Source: Rehmannia glutinosa
Taxonomy: Eukaryota > Streptophyta > Magnoliopsida > Lamiales > Orobanchaceae
Assembly (NCBI GenBank): GCA_016081115.2
Contig: CM071930.1
Span: 30,395,641 to 30,459,640 of the forward strand
Direction of reading: 5' to 3'
DNA: 64,000 nucleotides
In this document: one piece after another, positions 1 through 10,835 of the stretch
Position numbering within the stretch: position 1 is the first letter of the stretch
Layout: every line of letters starts with the position of its first letter
Program-made: the position numbers and the translations under genes
The notes under the pieces: generated by a model
The model's database searches: none
The model's input: the letters and a program-made list of their open reading frames with translations, nothing else
What the model was told of the DNA's origin: nothing

Positions 1-138
1 TATTTTACCCCCGTCTTTGTATAGTTTCTTATGTAATGTTGTATAGATTCATTTAGATCCTGACCATTGAATTATGTTTTTGATGGTATGGATTGAGTCT
101 TATGGACTTACCTAGGACGGTGGTCTCACAGGATCCCT

Positions 139-179
<41 letters not shown>

Positions 180-593
180 GTTGTATTTTTTTAAAGGTAT
201 ATTTAGTTGTATTGTTTGGATAGTGGACTATGAGTTTGGGATTGGGCAAGGTAATGGGCTCATGATTATTTCTAATGGGCCAGAAATAAATTAAAGTTTT
301 TAAAAAAAAAAGTAATTTGTTAAGCCCCAATGTTATAGAATTTCCAGAAATCCCAAATTTTAAAATTCCTAATTATCAAATAATCGAGCCTAATTTTTAT
401 TTTCCCCAAATTTAAGGGTATTACAATTAGAATGCATTGTGCAATACTTTTCTTCAAAGTTGTGCCTTTTAAATATAAAACATAGAATTTCTACGGAGTT
501 GTAAAGTCTAATACATTTTTAAATACATCTAATACATTTGAATGCGACGTGTAATACTTTTTAATAATGACCAAATGAAACTTGTATACATAG
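1..593. other. AT-rich intergenic DNA
   Basis: No coding similarity is recognisable on either strand. The stretch is AT-rich, with an (AT)n microsatellite at 141-176 and several poly-A or poly-T tracts. The short open frames here are low-complexity chance frames. Confidence 0.6.
141..176. repeat. (AT)18 microsatellite
   Basis: An uninterrupted run of alternating A and T of about 36 bases, read directly from the sequence. Confidence 0.95.
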
Positions 594-639
594 GTGTGGC
601 GTCCGATTAGGAAAATCCTGATCGATATTGCAAGACAGG

Positions 640-795
640 CTATACGAAAAATACCACCAATTGAAGAAGCACTCGAGCTGTGTCCGTCCTTTTTTCGTGT
701 TCTTATCGAATTGATTGGCTCCGAAAGCGATGTTGCACGACCTAATCCCACCTGCACCCATGGCTATAAGTCCAAGTCTTGTGAACAAGAAATCT
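640..795 (-). pseudogene. NRT1/PTR (NPF) transporter exon fragment
   Basis: The minus-strand translation contains LGLIAMGAGGIRSCNIAFGA, then NQFD and FFNWWYFS. This matches the conserved block of plant NRT1/PTR family (POT superfamily) proton-coupled nitrate/peptide transporters, where the usual pattern is GxGGI+PC..FGADQFD followed by FFNWWYF. Those proteins are plasma- or vacuolar-membrane carriers of about 550-600 residues with 12 membrane helices; only about 50 residues are present here. The reading loses similarity after FFNWWYFS, where a hydrophobic helix is expected. A splice-acceptor-like 'ttag' lies just upstream on the minus strand, so this may be one exon. No other exons were seen nearby. 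I interpret it as an isolated, decayed or transposon-captured gene fragment. Confidence 0.75.
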
Positions 796-1698
796 AATTA
801 TTCGCCGTTGTTGTGGTTGTTTTTGTGGGAGATGTGGCTCGCGGCGCGGTGGCTGTGGTTGAAGGAGGAAGGAGCTGGGAATTAGGGCTCCGAATCGCGA
901 TGTTCGAATGGGAAGAAGTTGCTGGGGTTTTTTCTTTTTTCTTTCTTTTTTGGCGAATCTGGGTCAGGACTGAGCGACGGGTAGGACAGGAGACTAGCTC
1001 CAAATAAAATAAGATGAAGAATTCTCAGTTAATTCGGGAAAGGGACTGGGATGGGGAATCCCTTGTTCTCTAGAATCGGGGAAGGCATTTACATCCTCGT
1101 CCTCTTTTAGATAAAATAGGGATTCCCCCTCCCCCATCCTCATTCACCGAATATACATAGGAATTATTTATTAACTATATATATAATTGTATTTTATTAA
1201 TTTAAAAAACTAAACCCTTATGTCTTTGAAATTTCACTTGTTCTCAATCTTTTACAAATTAGAAATTTATTTTATTTTTATTTATTTAAATTACTAGTTA
1301 TTTAAGTAATTTATTTTTTAGGTTTTCCTATAATAAATACAAAATGGGGGATCGGATCCCCTTGGGGACCCCATTCCCCCAAACATGGATTTCTCATTCC
1401 CATCCCAGATAACCAAAGTGGGAATGATACAGGGATAATATTTGGTATGTGATTCAGGAATGGGGATGGTATGTGCAATACCAACCTCGCCCCCGCTCAT
1501 TGTCCTGCCTACTCTTATCAAAAAATCCGTTTAAATACAAAAGTCTATACTTGTATATGTAGTTAATACATGTCATATTAGTTTACCGAATGAAGGATTT
1601 AGCAAACTATTTGAGGATCAAACACAAAAACTATCGTGAAATTTAGCCTAATTACAAAAAAAAAATCAATTACCTTTTACAATCATGAATAGTCCCTT
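796..1698. other. Intergenic DNA with G-rich segments
   Basis: No gene is recognised. The minus strand of 794-1003 encodes only a Ser/Thr/Lys low-complexity peptide. Two segments (about 1030-1140 and 1340-1510) carry repeated 'gggatgggga'/'tccccat' motifs of the kind found near ends of hAT-type non-autonomous elements, but matching terminal repeats and a target duplication could not be identified. Confidence 0.4.
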
Positions 1699-1894
1699 GA
1701 CCTTTTTTTTGATAAATGCAAAATATTATAAAAAATAAAAAAGTTGAGAGTTGCTTACAAGTCAAGCAGCTAGTTTAAACGGTGGGGCCTCGTTAAAGCC
1801 TATCAAAGTAAAACCCGTGCAGGAAAAATCTTTGAAATGGAGAGTATCCCAAAAAGTAACAAAACTATACAAAAGTGGGTAAAAAACTTTGCCT

Positions 1895-2840
1895 GAAGAA
1901 GTCGCCTAGAGCTCTATCCAAATCGCTTCTGGAGGATTGTGACACCATGAGAAGTAGGTATCCATCTTTGAAAGTGTATCAGCCACATGATTCCCTTCCC
2001 TAAAAATATGAGAAACAACGAAATCCGTCTGAGAGATATAATGAAGAATGAGGCGCCATCTGCCATAGAACCTTTAAAGATCATGAAAAGAGAAAGCCGT
2101 AGACATATGTAGAATCTGATTCCAGCTAGAGTTTATGCCATCCTTGTTTATATGCACACTGAATGGCAATCATTTCTTCCACTAATTCAGACCGAAAAGC
2201 AAAACCAATGCCAACAGTCCAAACAAAGTATCCCGTGAAGAAACCCATACAATTGTGAAAAACTTCCCCCGCAATACGTCCCTGGGGCGTCATATGCTCA
2301 ACAGTCCGTGTTAAACTTTATCCATCCAGGTAGTGGAGAATGCCATCGCACGAGATGTAACCGTGGAATAGGTTGGGCATGACTCGGGATATATGAAAAC
2401 ACTGAATTCGACATGCAACTTGAATCAGTTGAAGACATATTCAATAATAAGCGCACAAATCATACTAATTGTTGCCGGATTTTGTGGCAATACATCATCA
2501 AAGATCCAACCATTACACATGTGCCAAATAATCCAAACCGTTGAGAACTGAATATCTATTGAATAACGAAGGTATAGAAATAATTTAGACCCCATCTAAC
2601 TTCAAAACCACCTGAAAGCATCTTGAATCCATGACCAAAGAGCTTTAGAAACTGAAGCTAGTAAAAACATGATCTATTGATTCCACTTCAGAATAGCAAA
2701 ATGACAAACTGATGGTCCGCAAAATCTACGATACCGAAGATTATCAATAACCGCAAGATGATTATGTATAGACTTCCAAACTACGATATATATTCTCTTA
2801 TTAATATGAGGAGACCAGATCTATTTGTCTCATCGAACCT
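1895..2840 (-). pseudogene. LINE zinc-binding region and RNase H domain remnant
   Basis: The minus strand of 2840-2500 reads as a reverse-transcriptase zinc-binding region: the WSDL...INKRIYIVVWKSIHNHL pattern, then 'RRFCGPSVCHF'. From about 2333 the frame 'LPGWIKFNT' marks the start of a plant RVT_3-type RNase H domain (family: GWxKxNxDG). Its far end reads 'FREGNHVADTLSK', matching the family's REGNxVADxLA motif. Several frame changes and stops separate these blocks. The enzyme would have degraded RNA in RNA:DNA hybrids during reverse transcription. Confidence 0.7.
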
Positions 2841-3787
2841 CTGAGAATGATTCACGAACATGATGATAAGCCTCTTTCAAGGAAACACCCCCTTCATTCG
2901 AATGACACCAAATTCGATTATCGACTTAGTTTGGAGAAATTGGAAATTGTAGAATATCTATGACATTCTTAGTCTAATAGATTAAGAACCTCTCTGTAAA
3001 ATGCCAAACCCTATTGAAGAAATAATGAGAAATAGGATGTGAAAACGATTCAAGCATGTTAGGAGGTATACCAACGCGATCAGCAATGGCAACTGTCCAT
3101 CCAAAATCTGACCATCGACTGATCTCCAAGAATCCAACTGGATTGTGAAGTCAATTCAAGAACTAAGGGACGTTTACCTAGCCATATGGATGAACCAATG
3201 TAATGCATTCTCGGGTGCTAAAAACTATGGTAGAGTAGTTTATGAATGTCATCGCGGTGGACTTGATTTTACCAAAGAAGATGAGAACGTGAACTCCCAG
3301 CCATTTATGCATTGTTCTGGGGTATATCAAGGTTCAGTCTTCGGTTTATATTTCGTCGACCAATCCTTCCTAATTCACATCTTTGTTACGACGCTGAAGT
3401 AACTCACGCTATACTCCCAGGAAAAGCTCGAACGACCTTTAAACAAAAGGGTACTGTACTCGAAACCGACACAGGTGGGTAGGTAGATCGAATTAAACTG
3501 AAATGGATTCAGTTACTTGCACAGTAATTAGAATTTGACCTCCTGTGGATTAAAGAAAGGAGGAAGCCAATCAAAAAAAGATATCGAATAGCGCCTTTTA
3601 ATGAGAGATATGAACAAGAAGCTTCCAGAAAACTAGTGTTTTCTGAATTATATGAAGCCAGTAAGCAAACAGCGAATCCGTGGGAAGATGAATCCAAAAA
3701 ACATCATCGGAAAATTACAAAGACCGGAGCGTCTAAATTAATCAACTTCTAAGCCATCTTCTTTGGAAAAGCCTCATTTGCAGCAAT

Positions 3788-4012
3788 CTATGAGCGAATG
3801 CGCCAACCTCCTTCTTCTTTAGGCGCACAACAATGGGACCAATTGACTATAACCACCATTTTCTTAGAAACATCACTGGACCAAACATATTTTTTGATGG
3901 GTTGCTCCATAGATTTGAGAAGAGTTATAGGCCAGCGATAAATAAGTATAGAAAAGACGAATGAACTTGTGATTACCAAATTCACTACAGTGATACGGCA
4001 TGCCATAGATAA
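3788..4012 (-). pseudogene. LINE reverse transcriptase, C-terminal fragment
   Basis: A 70-residue minus-strand frame reads like the region after the RT palm in plant LINE ORF2. It has an 'LVITSSFVFSILIYRWP' helix, a 'KKYVWSSD' motif (family: FLWxGD) and 'CCAPKEEGGWRIRS' (family: CxPKxEGGLGIR). It lies directly upstream, in element orientation, of the zinc-binding and RNase H remnants. The catalytic YxDD motif is not present because the element is truncated. Confidence 0.75.
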
Positions 4013-4301
4013 AGAATTTCTTTTCCATGTTTAAAATCTAGAAACAATCTTATCATACAAGGGTTGAAATATCTGAATCTTAGGAGTACCTTTAAAGAGA
4101 GGAGCTCCGTTGACATTTGTTTAATTGTTTCTAGTTTACAATTTGCACCCACAAGTTTAAATATTTGTTGGGTATATACAAACGTCAAGTTTAAATTTTG
4201 TAACACTTTGGGGATAATTTGTAATTTTGAAGAAAAACTGGATTTTTTTTATTTTTTATATTTTGTAATTAGGCTACTCACTGTTTGATGATGACAAAGC
4301 T

Positions 4302-4965
4302 CTAATCACTTCTCCATGAATCTTGAATTGAACCAGTTGGTGAAAAATATGTCTCCATTTTCAATAGATTGGTGCTACGAGCCTGACATTCGTTTTCAAC
4401 CGTCAGATTGGAAGATTTTTTACTATAATCCGAGGAAGATGAATTCGAGGTTGTAACACTCATTTCTGAATTTGTCCATTTACTCAGCCCAATTTGTTCC
4501 AATTCTACAGCAACTTCCATCATTGATGGCCTCATGTCCATGTGAAAGCAAGGCACCTAAAAGCCAATTAAGTAACTTTATCCATTGAAGAAACCATCCA
4601 ATTATCCCTATCATCTCCTAAAATACACGGATCAATAATCTCATCCAAACACCCCCCATAAATCATGTCCACATCAACATCAACCAAATTTATTTCATCT
4701 GGAGACTGGCTAAAATCCACCACATTCAAACCCGTCATGATCTCAATAAACACGACTCCAAAACTATAAACATCACTTTTGTCCGACAACTGGAAACTTT
4801 GATGAACTGAGGATTGAGATACCTCCGTCACCCCTAAGGCACGGTCGAAATGTGGGATGATTCGATCAATCCTAGTTGAGAAAGCCCAAAATCTGCAACT
4901 TTCGAATTGTAATTGTAATCTAGGAGACTGTTGTTGTATTTTATATCCCCTGTTGTCAAAACCAT
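4302..4965 (-). pseudogene. Wall-associated-kinase-like receptor kinase, C-terminal half
   Basis: Minus-strand frames in order give 'GDIKYNNSLLDYNYNSKVAD', 'FGLSQLGLIESSHISTVP', 'LSDKSDVYSFGVVFIEIMTG' and 'HMDMRPSMMEVAVELEQI'. These are kinase subdomains VIb (catalytic loop and metal-binding Asn), VII (DFG as ADFG), the activation segment, IX and XI of WAK/WAK-like receptor kinases, which signal from the cell wall at the plasma membrane. The invariant HRD is replaced by TTGD. The 'VPQGTPGY' segment carries two in-frame stops (about 4823-4838), and frameshifts separate the blocks near 4830 and 4565. The ATP-binding lobe, membrane helix and ectodomain are missing because copia LTR-like sequence begins at about 4966. 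It is clearly non-functional. Confidence 0.8.
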
Positions 4966-6830
4966 AGCTGAGATCATATATGAAGCTAACAAACCATTTA
5001 TAGAGCTTAAAGGAAAGTTAGTTGCATGTAACAAACTAACTAACAACCTAACAAAAAACAAATGTCAACTATAATCGAATTAACTCGATTCTTCTAACTT
5101 TATTAACTCCAATGTTTCCCTCAATCTCAGGGATTCAGGATTATGAACATTGAGTTTGGTATGCAAAATACCAAATGTTGCACTTAAATTAGCTTTGGTA
5201 AATACATCAATTAACTAATCAATAGTAGGGACATAACGAATCTCAATTAAGTGTTGTTTCACCCTTTCACGAATGAATACAAATCAAGCTCAATATGCTT
5301 CGATGAGCATGCAGCCGAGGGTTGGCTGACATATGGACTGTGCTCAAATTATCACACCAAATAATGGGAGTTTTGACTGTGTGTATGTGTAACTCAACAA
5401 GCAAACCTCTCACCGAAGTTATCTCTGCAACCAAACTTGCAACACTACGATACTCTGCCTCTGTAGAAGACCTTGATATAGTATGTTATTTCTCGAATTC
5501 CCAAGAGATGAGGTTAGACCCCTGGAACAAACAATACCCAGTAGTTGACCCCCTATCATCACAATTTGATGCCCAATAGCATCATAATAACCAATCATAT
5601 TGAATTGCAAAGAATGATCTTGAGTGAAATGAAGCTCAGGATTAACTATGCCACTGAGATATTGAAGTATTCTTTTAACTGCTTTCCAATTAATGTTCAG
5701 AGGTTGCTGCATGAATAGACAAACTATGTTTACAGCAAAGGAGATTTCTAGTCGGGTGATAGTTAAGTATTGTAAAGCTCCAATTGTACTCATGTACAAC
5801 GGAATATTAAAGAATTTATCATTCCCATAAGCTGACAACTTTTCTCCAGATGTCATAGGAGAGTGAATAGCTCTAGCATTATGCATGTTTGTCTTGCAAA
5901 GAAGATCTCTGATATATTTAGACTGAGAGAGGAGATGACCATGTGGAGTTTTAAGAACTTGAATAGCCAAGAAATAATCAACATTGCTAAGAAATAATCA
6001 ACATAAACTAGTACATAAAGAGTACTAGATGTAGTGTGTTTAAAAAAGATAGAAGATCTGACTTTGTGGAATGCAAACCATACTTAATGACAACTACATG
6101 TAACTTGTTGAACCATTCCCTAGGAGCTTGCTTTAAGCCATAAAGGGACTTTTGGAGCTTGCAAACATGATGAGTATAATTGGGATCCTCAAAACCAAGA
6201 GATTGATGCATATAGACTTCTTCATTTAAGTCACCATTAAGAAAAACATGGCAATGTCCAACTGCTTAATCTCCCATTTCCTACTGAGGGCAACAGTGAG
6301 AATAACTCTAATAGATGTGGGTTTCACAACTATACTGAAGGTTTCGGTGAAATCAAAACTAGCAACTTGATTGAAACATTTAGCAACCAGTCTTGCTTTA
6401 AACTTATTAACTGTGCCATCAGGATTTTCTTTGACCCTAAACACCCATCTGCAGCCAATGTCATACATGTTTATAAGAGGGGAGAGGAACCAATTGCCAT
6501 GTATTATTTCTCATAAGAGCAAGGTATTCATCAACCATTGCTTGTCTACATCTATCATCTTGGAGAGCAAGACTAGCAGTGGCAGGTTCCTTGGGAGATA
6601 GAAGATTAAAAATTCCATTCTTTCTTCAATTAACCATAGAATGAGAATTAAGAGGCTCTATAGAACCAACACCAGAACCCTGATTAGGATCAAGTAAATT
6701 AGCACAGACAAGAGGACATGGCAAACCATCAGTAGAGTTGGTTGGAAAAGAAATAGAAGAAGAGGCAGGGGAATGAGACCACACTTCCCATAAGAGTCTA
6801 GTCACTGATAATTGTAGACCACGCTTCAAG
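4966..6830 (-). mobile_element. Copia retrotransposon remnant E7
   Basis: The minus strand carries the downstream half of a Ty1/copia pol. The order is linker (6829-6626), RT N-terminus (6468-6226, 'GCRWVFRVKENPDGTVNKFK'), RT core (6211-6008, 'SLYGLKQAPREWF'), RT C-terminus (5970-5600) and RNase H (to about 5100, ending like 'LNVHNPESLRLRE'). It differs clearly from the E1 and E2 families and is closer to the Retrofit/Hopscotch-type lineage. Sequence at about 4966-5100 with a 'gctctataaatgg' TATA-like motif may be part of its 3' LTR, inserted into the kinase pseudogene. The RT YVDD motif was not found intact, and gag, protease and the 5' LTR are missing. Confidence 0.7.
5100..6830 (-). pseudogene. 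pol: pol fragment (RT-RNase H) of E7
   Basis: At least four frame segments are needed to read the product. Recognisable motifs are FKARLVAK (RT entry), KQLDIAMFF (family: QxDVxxAFLxG), YGLKQAPREW, the 'KYIRDLL' and 'RILQYLSG' blocks of the RT-RNase H connection, and a shifted RNase H start in which 'GYYDAIG' stands for the family's GYxDADWA. The usual product reverse-transcribes the element RNA inside virus-like particles. The stops and frameshifts preclude activity. Confidence 0.7.
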
Positions 6831-6954
6831 AATCGTTATTCATGGTGTCGTTGTATCTGGCTGAAAAGTAAGATAAAAGATTTTTAGTGTTTCTTTGTCT
6901 ATGCAAGCAACCACTTAAAACTTTTTATACAACGTAATATAATATGAAAATATT

Positions 6955-7775
6955 ATACCTTCAGAAGACTTTGAATGTCAAGTGTAAGACCTCGCGATGA
7001 AAAATGGACTACTATTGGAGCTGCCTTATAATTTGGTATCACCACAGTAGGTAAAATTGTTGCCACTTGGTTGCTTCAGAAAGTTCAAACAATGGAATTA
7101 GCAACTCGTTACATATTCTAATAAAAATAAATAAATAATTGTATTATATGGGTGGTGTTGGATGGGCTACTTGGGGTTGGTGGAATGCAAAATCACATAA
7201 TTTATAATTACTTTGTGATTTGATATAAGATTTTATTGCAACTCCATCATCTTTAGTGATAGCAATAATCGGATGAATCCCATATATTGGTTGCAGTTGT
7301 CCAACATTACTATCAATTAATATCATTCTAATGATCCCAACTTCAGCACTCTCTCAAACTTGTATATTATTTGCTTGGGCTCAATTTTGTTTTCACAAAG
7401 AAGAATCACCTCTCCACTTTGTCACCATCTAATGAGCCAAGATTGCAATTCTGAAACCAAAAATATTGATATTTTATGAGTTGGATACTATTTTACTTAG
7501 ATAGAGTAAAACATTAGAATAGTTATTTAGAGTACCTTGCGGATTTTTCAGATTGTTTATTGGAACCTAATTTTTTCGATTCCCTACTAATAAGGGGATA
7601 AATATGAGACTTCTCAAGATTCAAAAAATTGTTCCCTCGGCCGTATGATTCCAACACAAATACAATAACATCCATTAGTTTTAATTCTTAATGGACATAT
7701 ATGTAAACTAGTGTTGGGGTATACATCTGTTTGATTGTAATGAATAGTAATTTAATTAATTACCTTAACCAAACC
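6955..7775 (-). pseudogene. Subtilisin-like protease, 3' exons (part 2 of split gene)
   Basis: Minus-strand exon-like blocks are, in order, 'GNNFLNLEKSHIYPLISRES' (about 7680-7540), 'NCNLGSLDGDKVE' and 'IVLCENKIEPK' (7455-7340), 'MILIDSNVGQLQPIYGIHPI' with 'AIKSYIKSQ' (7326-7180; PA domain) and 'ILPTVVIPNYKAAPI' with 'HFSSRG' (7065-6970). They match the PA domain and the segment just before the catalytic-Ser region of plant SBT5-type subtilases, which are secreted apoplastic proteases. A plausible intron separates the first two blocks ('gcaag/gtac' to 'tttcag/aattgc'), but the phase is off by a base and the PA block has a frameshift. The catalytic Ser exon is missing. The upstream exons lie at 31170-31690, beyond element E1. 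Confidence 0.8.
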
Positions 7776-7780
7776 ATGTC
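7776..7780. repeat. Target site duplication ATGTC (left, E1)
   Basis: The five bases ATGTC immediately precede the TG start of the 5' LTR and recur at 30366-30370 right after the CA end of the 3' LTR. This is the 5-bp duplication expected for copia integrase. Confidence 0.95.
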
Positions 7781-9367
7781 TGTTGGGAAATGTATTGTTG
7801 TGATTTTGATGAATGTCATGTAAAACTTAGAATAGAAAGTTGGCACCCCATTTTCCTTGTAATTTGTAATGAAATAGATAGGGCTGTATGAGCTGAGTCA
7901 AGTCAACTATGCCTGGATATACAAGAAGTCAACTGAAGACTAGGATGAAGACTCCGCTGTGAAGTAGCTGAGTGTGACAAGAAAGAAATGTGAAGGACTC
8001 GACTGAAGGAGTATTAGCTGAGATACAGCTGTGTGAAGAGTTAGTCAAGTCAACTCAAGAAGCCAAGTCTCAAGTTGAAGTGACAGATGAGTCTTTCAAT
8101 CATTGGAGCAGACTCAAGTCACCTGGGAAAAGGCAGCTGTAAAGAGGAGTTAACTGAAAAGAATCCGTTGCACAAAAGTCAAGAATATTACTTAAACAAT
8201 TAATATTTCCATGCTGCCATGCCTTAAAGTGCTCAGTCCCAGAAGCGTGCAAAAGGAATAAACCAATGGAAAGCACTGCACCTCGTGTCAGAACCTGAAA
8301 AGCTGAACATTCATTTAATACGAGGAAAGGTCTACATCTCAAGATTGAAGACCAAGAAAAGACAAGCCAACAAACACTAGTGACTTTTGAAAATCAGCCT
8401 ATCTCTTCAACGGGCAGATTTTTGAAAGTTCACTATAAAAGGCTGAGGAATCACTTTGAAAAAAGGTAACCTTGCATACCTGTACCGCGAACAATCAAGA
8501 AATTATTCAAACTATAACCTGCAAAAATATTCTCAAGTTATTCAAGCAAATCCTCAAGCCTAAATCTAGAAGGAAATCGATCCAACACTAAGTCGTGAAG
8601 GAAACACAACTTCAAACTCATTTGAAGAGGAAACTTTTGAAGAAGCAAAAGGGTCTACTTTCCAAGGAGAATTGTAGAAAGGTTCAAGGTCGAACCGGTC
8701 TCAAGTTATTGGAGGGATTCGTGATCAAATCCAAGAAGCTTAGCAAGTAAGCTGAAATAACAAGGCCGCCGCCCTGTGAAGAAGCTGAGACGGACGAGAA
8801 GCCAGCTGAGTGATCAAGGCATCTCCAGACTGAGTCCCAAAGGAGCAAGTCAGCTGTGTGATCAAGACTTGTAATAGGACTGATAACCACTTTGTACTCT
8901 GATCAATACTTAGTGGATTCCTCCAGGAGTTGGAGAAGAGAGGAGTAGAAGAATTACCCCATCTTCGAACCTCTATAAAAAATTATTGTGTCATTTACAT
9001 TTCAGCATTTTATTTCTCCACATCACTTTATATCTGCTGATAATTTGCTATCAAACTGATAATTAACAAGGTGCAAAAATCAAGTGTTAAAACAAACTTA
9101 AATCAAATTAAAGGGTGTTAAGTCTTCCGCTGAAAATCTCATCACAGCCAAGTTAAGGTTTAGTCTAAAAAGCTGAGTTATTCTATCAACAACTCTTTCG
9201 AGTCTGTTGAGTGGCTAACTCTGCTGATTGACTAACCTAGCTGTCCCCCAAGGACTTAGCTGTGTATTTAACTCTGTAATATTTTTTAAAAGGACTAAAA
9301 TCGAAAAGTTGGTAAGGTTTATTCAACCTCCCCTTCTAAACCTTACTCACACCCCTTGGGACCTACA
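7781..9367 (+). repeat. 5' LTR of E1
   Basis: Starts TGTTGGGAAAT and ends GGGACCTACA, matching 28781-30365 over its whole length. It carries a TATA-like box at 8433-8442. Most differences from the 3' LTR fall in one block, about 8745-8815 against 29750-29815, around CAG/CTG sites. Confidence 0.95.
8433..8442 (+). promoter_or_regulatory. TATA box of E1 5' LTR
   Basis: 'ctataaaagg' occurs at the same place in the 3' LTR (29433-29442) and in both E3 LTRs (36241-36250 and 48741-48750). It divides the LTR into a U3 of about 650 bp and the R-U5 part. It is the probable start signal for the genomic RNA. Confidence 0.7.
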
Positions 9368-9369
9368 AG

Positions 9370-9381
9370 TGGTATCAGAGC
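9370..9381 (+). other. Primer binding site (initiator tRNA-Met) of E1
   Basis: 'tggtatcagagc' lies two bases after the 5' LTR. It is the standard plant copia PBS, complementary to the 3' end of initiator tRNA-Met, where minus-strand DNA synthesis starts. Confidence 0.95.
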
Positions 9382-9495
9382 GGTTGGTTCATTGAGCCTT
9401 CCGCACTGGTTACTGAACTAGATCTCCAATCTTTCAAAGAAATTTTTTTAACACTTGTTCTTTCAAAAGCTATTTTATTCAGCAAAGTTATTATC

Positions 9496-10830
9496 ATGGA
9501 AGCAAATTTGATACACATTCCCATGTTCACTATTGAGGAGTTTGATGACTGGAAAATTCGTATCCAGGCTCATCTATCTGCTTTACATGACGAAATGTGG
9601 CTAGTGATAGATGATGGACCACTGCAAATATTGAAAGTGAACACAACACAAGGAGAGCAAAATTGCCAAGGAAGAAGAAGGCAGAGTCAAGCAAGACCAA
9701 CCTTAGTTGAAAAACCAAGGACTAAATGGACCAATGATGACAGAAAGAGATACAACTTGGACAACGTGGCCAAGGATATTCTCTACAAGACTCTGGACAA
9801 AGCAATGTTCAATAAAGTCAAGTCATGCAAAACAACAAAAGAAATCTGGGATAAATTAACTTTAATTTATGAAGGATCAGAGCAAATTAAAGAAAACAAA
9901 TTATCTGTTGTTGTTCAAAAATTTGAAAACATTAAATTGTTTGCAAGTGAGACAATGGATCAGCTGGATGCTAGATTCACTGAAATTACAAATGAGCTCG
10001 CAGCACTTGGAAAGGAATACACAAAGAAGGAGATGTGTATGAAGATTCTAAGGAGTCTCCCAGCTGAATGGGAAATGAAGACCATGGCTCTAAGGCACTC
10101 GATGGACCTATCGAAAACATCCAATCATGAGCTATTCTCAGACTTCAAAGCTTATGAATTTGAGCTGAGAAGAAAGGATCAAGAGGAGACAGCTGTACCC
10201 AAAACAGTTACACTTATAGTTAAGGATGGGAAGAGAGCTGAAATCAAGGAAGCCTTTGAACATGAGGAAATTGCCTTGATGGTTAAAAGATTCAACAAGT
10301 TCTTCAACAAGAAATATAAAAGAAATAAGGGTGAATCCTCCTGGAGACATTCAGCTCCCTCCAAGTCAAGGGAAGATAGGCCACCCAAGAGAGTAGAGCA
10401 TCAAAAGGTTGAATACCAGAGAGCTGATAATCCAAGAACGGAAAGAGCTGATCAAAGAGCTGAGAACCTGTGTTGGAACTGTAGACAACCAGGACACTTT
10501 GCTATTGACTGTCCATATCCTGTAGTCAATAAATACAGGAATGAAGAAGAAAGAAGAGTCTTCAAAGAAAGAAGACAGGAAAAGAAAAAGGCTATGTTGG
10601 CAGCAGAGATCCGAGACAAGCTAAGTCCAAAGAAGCGATGGACTCGAGAGAGTAGTGAAGCTAATCGCTCAAGTGATTCTCAAGAAGAAGCATTGATTTG
10701 TCTAATGGCTAAAGAAAAAATCAACCTGACCAAGAAGATGAGGTACACTCTAACTCATCTCACTCAGATTCTAGTGATAGTGATTGTGACACACACACTT
10801 CATCAACCACTGATCTTTATGATTCATTAG
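9496..10830 (+). CDS. gag: Gag polyprotein, N-terminal part (E1)
   Basis: The 444-codon frame starts at the first ATG after the PBS leader; the equivalent ATG is at 37271 in E3. Residues about 10-40 (FDDWKIRIQAHLSAL) and 70-240 correspond to the copia-type Gag polypeptide (UBN2-like) domain that assembles virus-like particles. A zinc knuckle CWNCRQPGHFAIDC lies at about 325-338 and binds RNA. A basic Lys/Arg-rich stretch follows. The last 35 or so codons are out of frame: a one-base loss in the A-run near 10710-10716 shifts the frame, and the correct frame continues at 10836. Confidence 0.88.
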   Translation: MEANLIHIPMFTIEEFDDWKIRIQAHLSALHDEMWLVIDDGPLQILKVNTTQGEQNCQGRRRQSQARPTLVEKPRTKWTNDDRKRYNLDNVAKDILYKTLDKAMFNKVKSCKTTKEIWDKLTLIYEGSEQIKENKLSVVVQKFENIKLFASETMDQLDARFTEITNELAALGKEYTKKEMCMKILRSLPAEWEMKTMALRHSMDLSKTSNHELFSDFKAYEFELRRKDQEETAVPKTVTLIVKDGKRAEIKEAFEHEEIALMVKRFNKFFNKKYKRNKGESSWRHSAPSKSREDRPPKRVEHQKVEYQRADNPRTERADQRAENLCWNCRQPGHFAIDCPYPVVNKYRNEEERRVFKERRQEKKKAMLAAEIRDKLSPKKRWTRESSEANRSSDSQEEALICLMAKEKINLTKKMRYTLTHLTQILVIVIVTHTLHQPLIFMIH

Positions 10831-10835
10831 GCAAA

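Larger units (their letters stand above)
1699..4025 (-). mobile_element. 5'-truncated LINE (non-LTR retrotransposon) remnant
   Basis: Read on the minus strand, three parts of a plant L1-type ORF2 occur in the right order. They are the C-terminal end of the reverse transcriptase (about 4012-3788), a reverse-transcriptase zinc-binding region (about 2840-2500) and a plant-type RNase H domain (about 2335-1895). The 3' end is AT-rich and closes with a 'ttatcaaaaaaaa' tail near 1710-1699, the usual end of plant LINEs. Many stops and frameshifts make it inactive. The upstream endonuclease and RT palm are absent, consistent with incomplete reverse transcription at insertion. Confidence 0.75.

Noticed and set aside
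794..1003. Thr/Ser-rich minus-strand frame and its Val/Gly-rich antisense
   Set aside because: Low complexity on both strands and no homology recognised.
1030..1510. hAT-type MITE with GGGGATGGGGAATCCC-like motifs
   Set aside because: The composition is suggestive, but terminal inverted repeats and an 8-bp duplication could not be identified.
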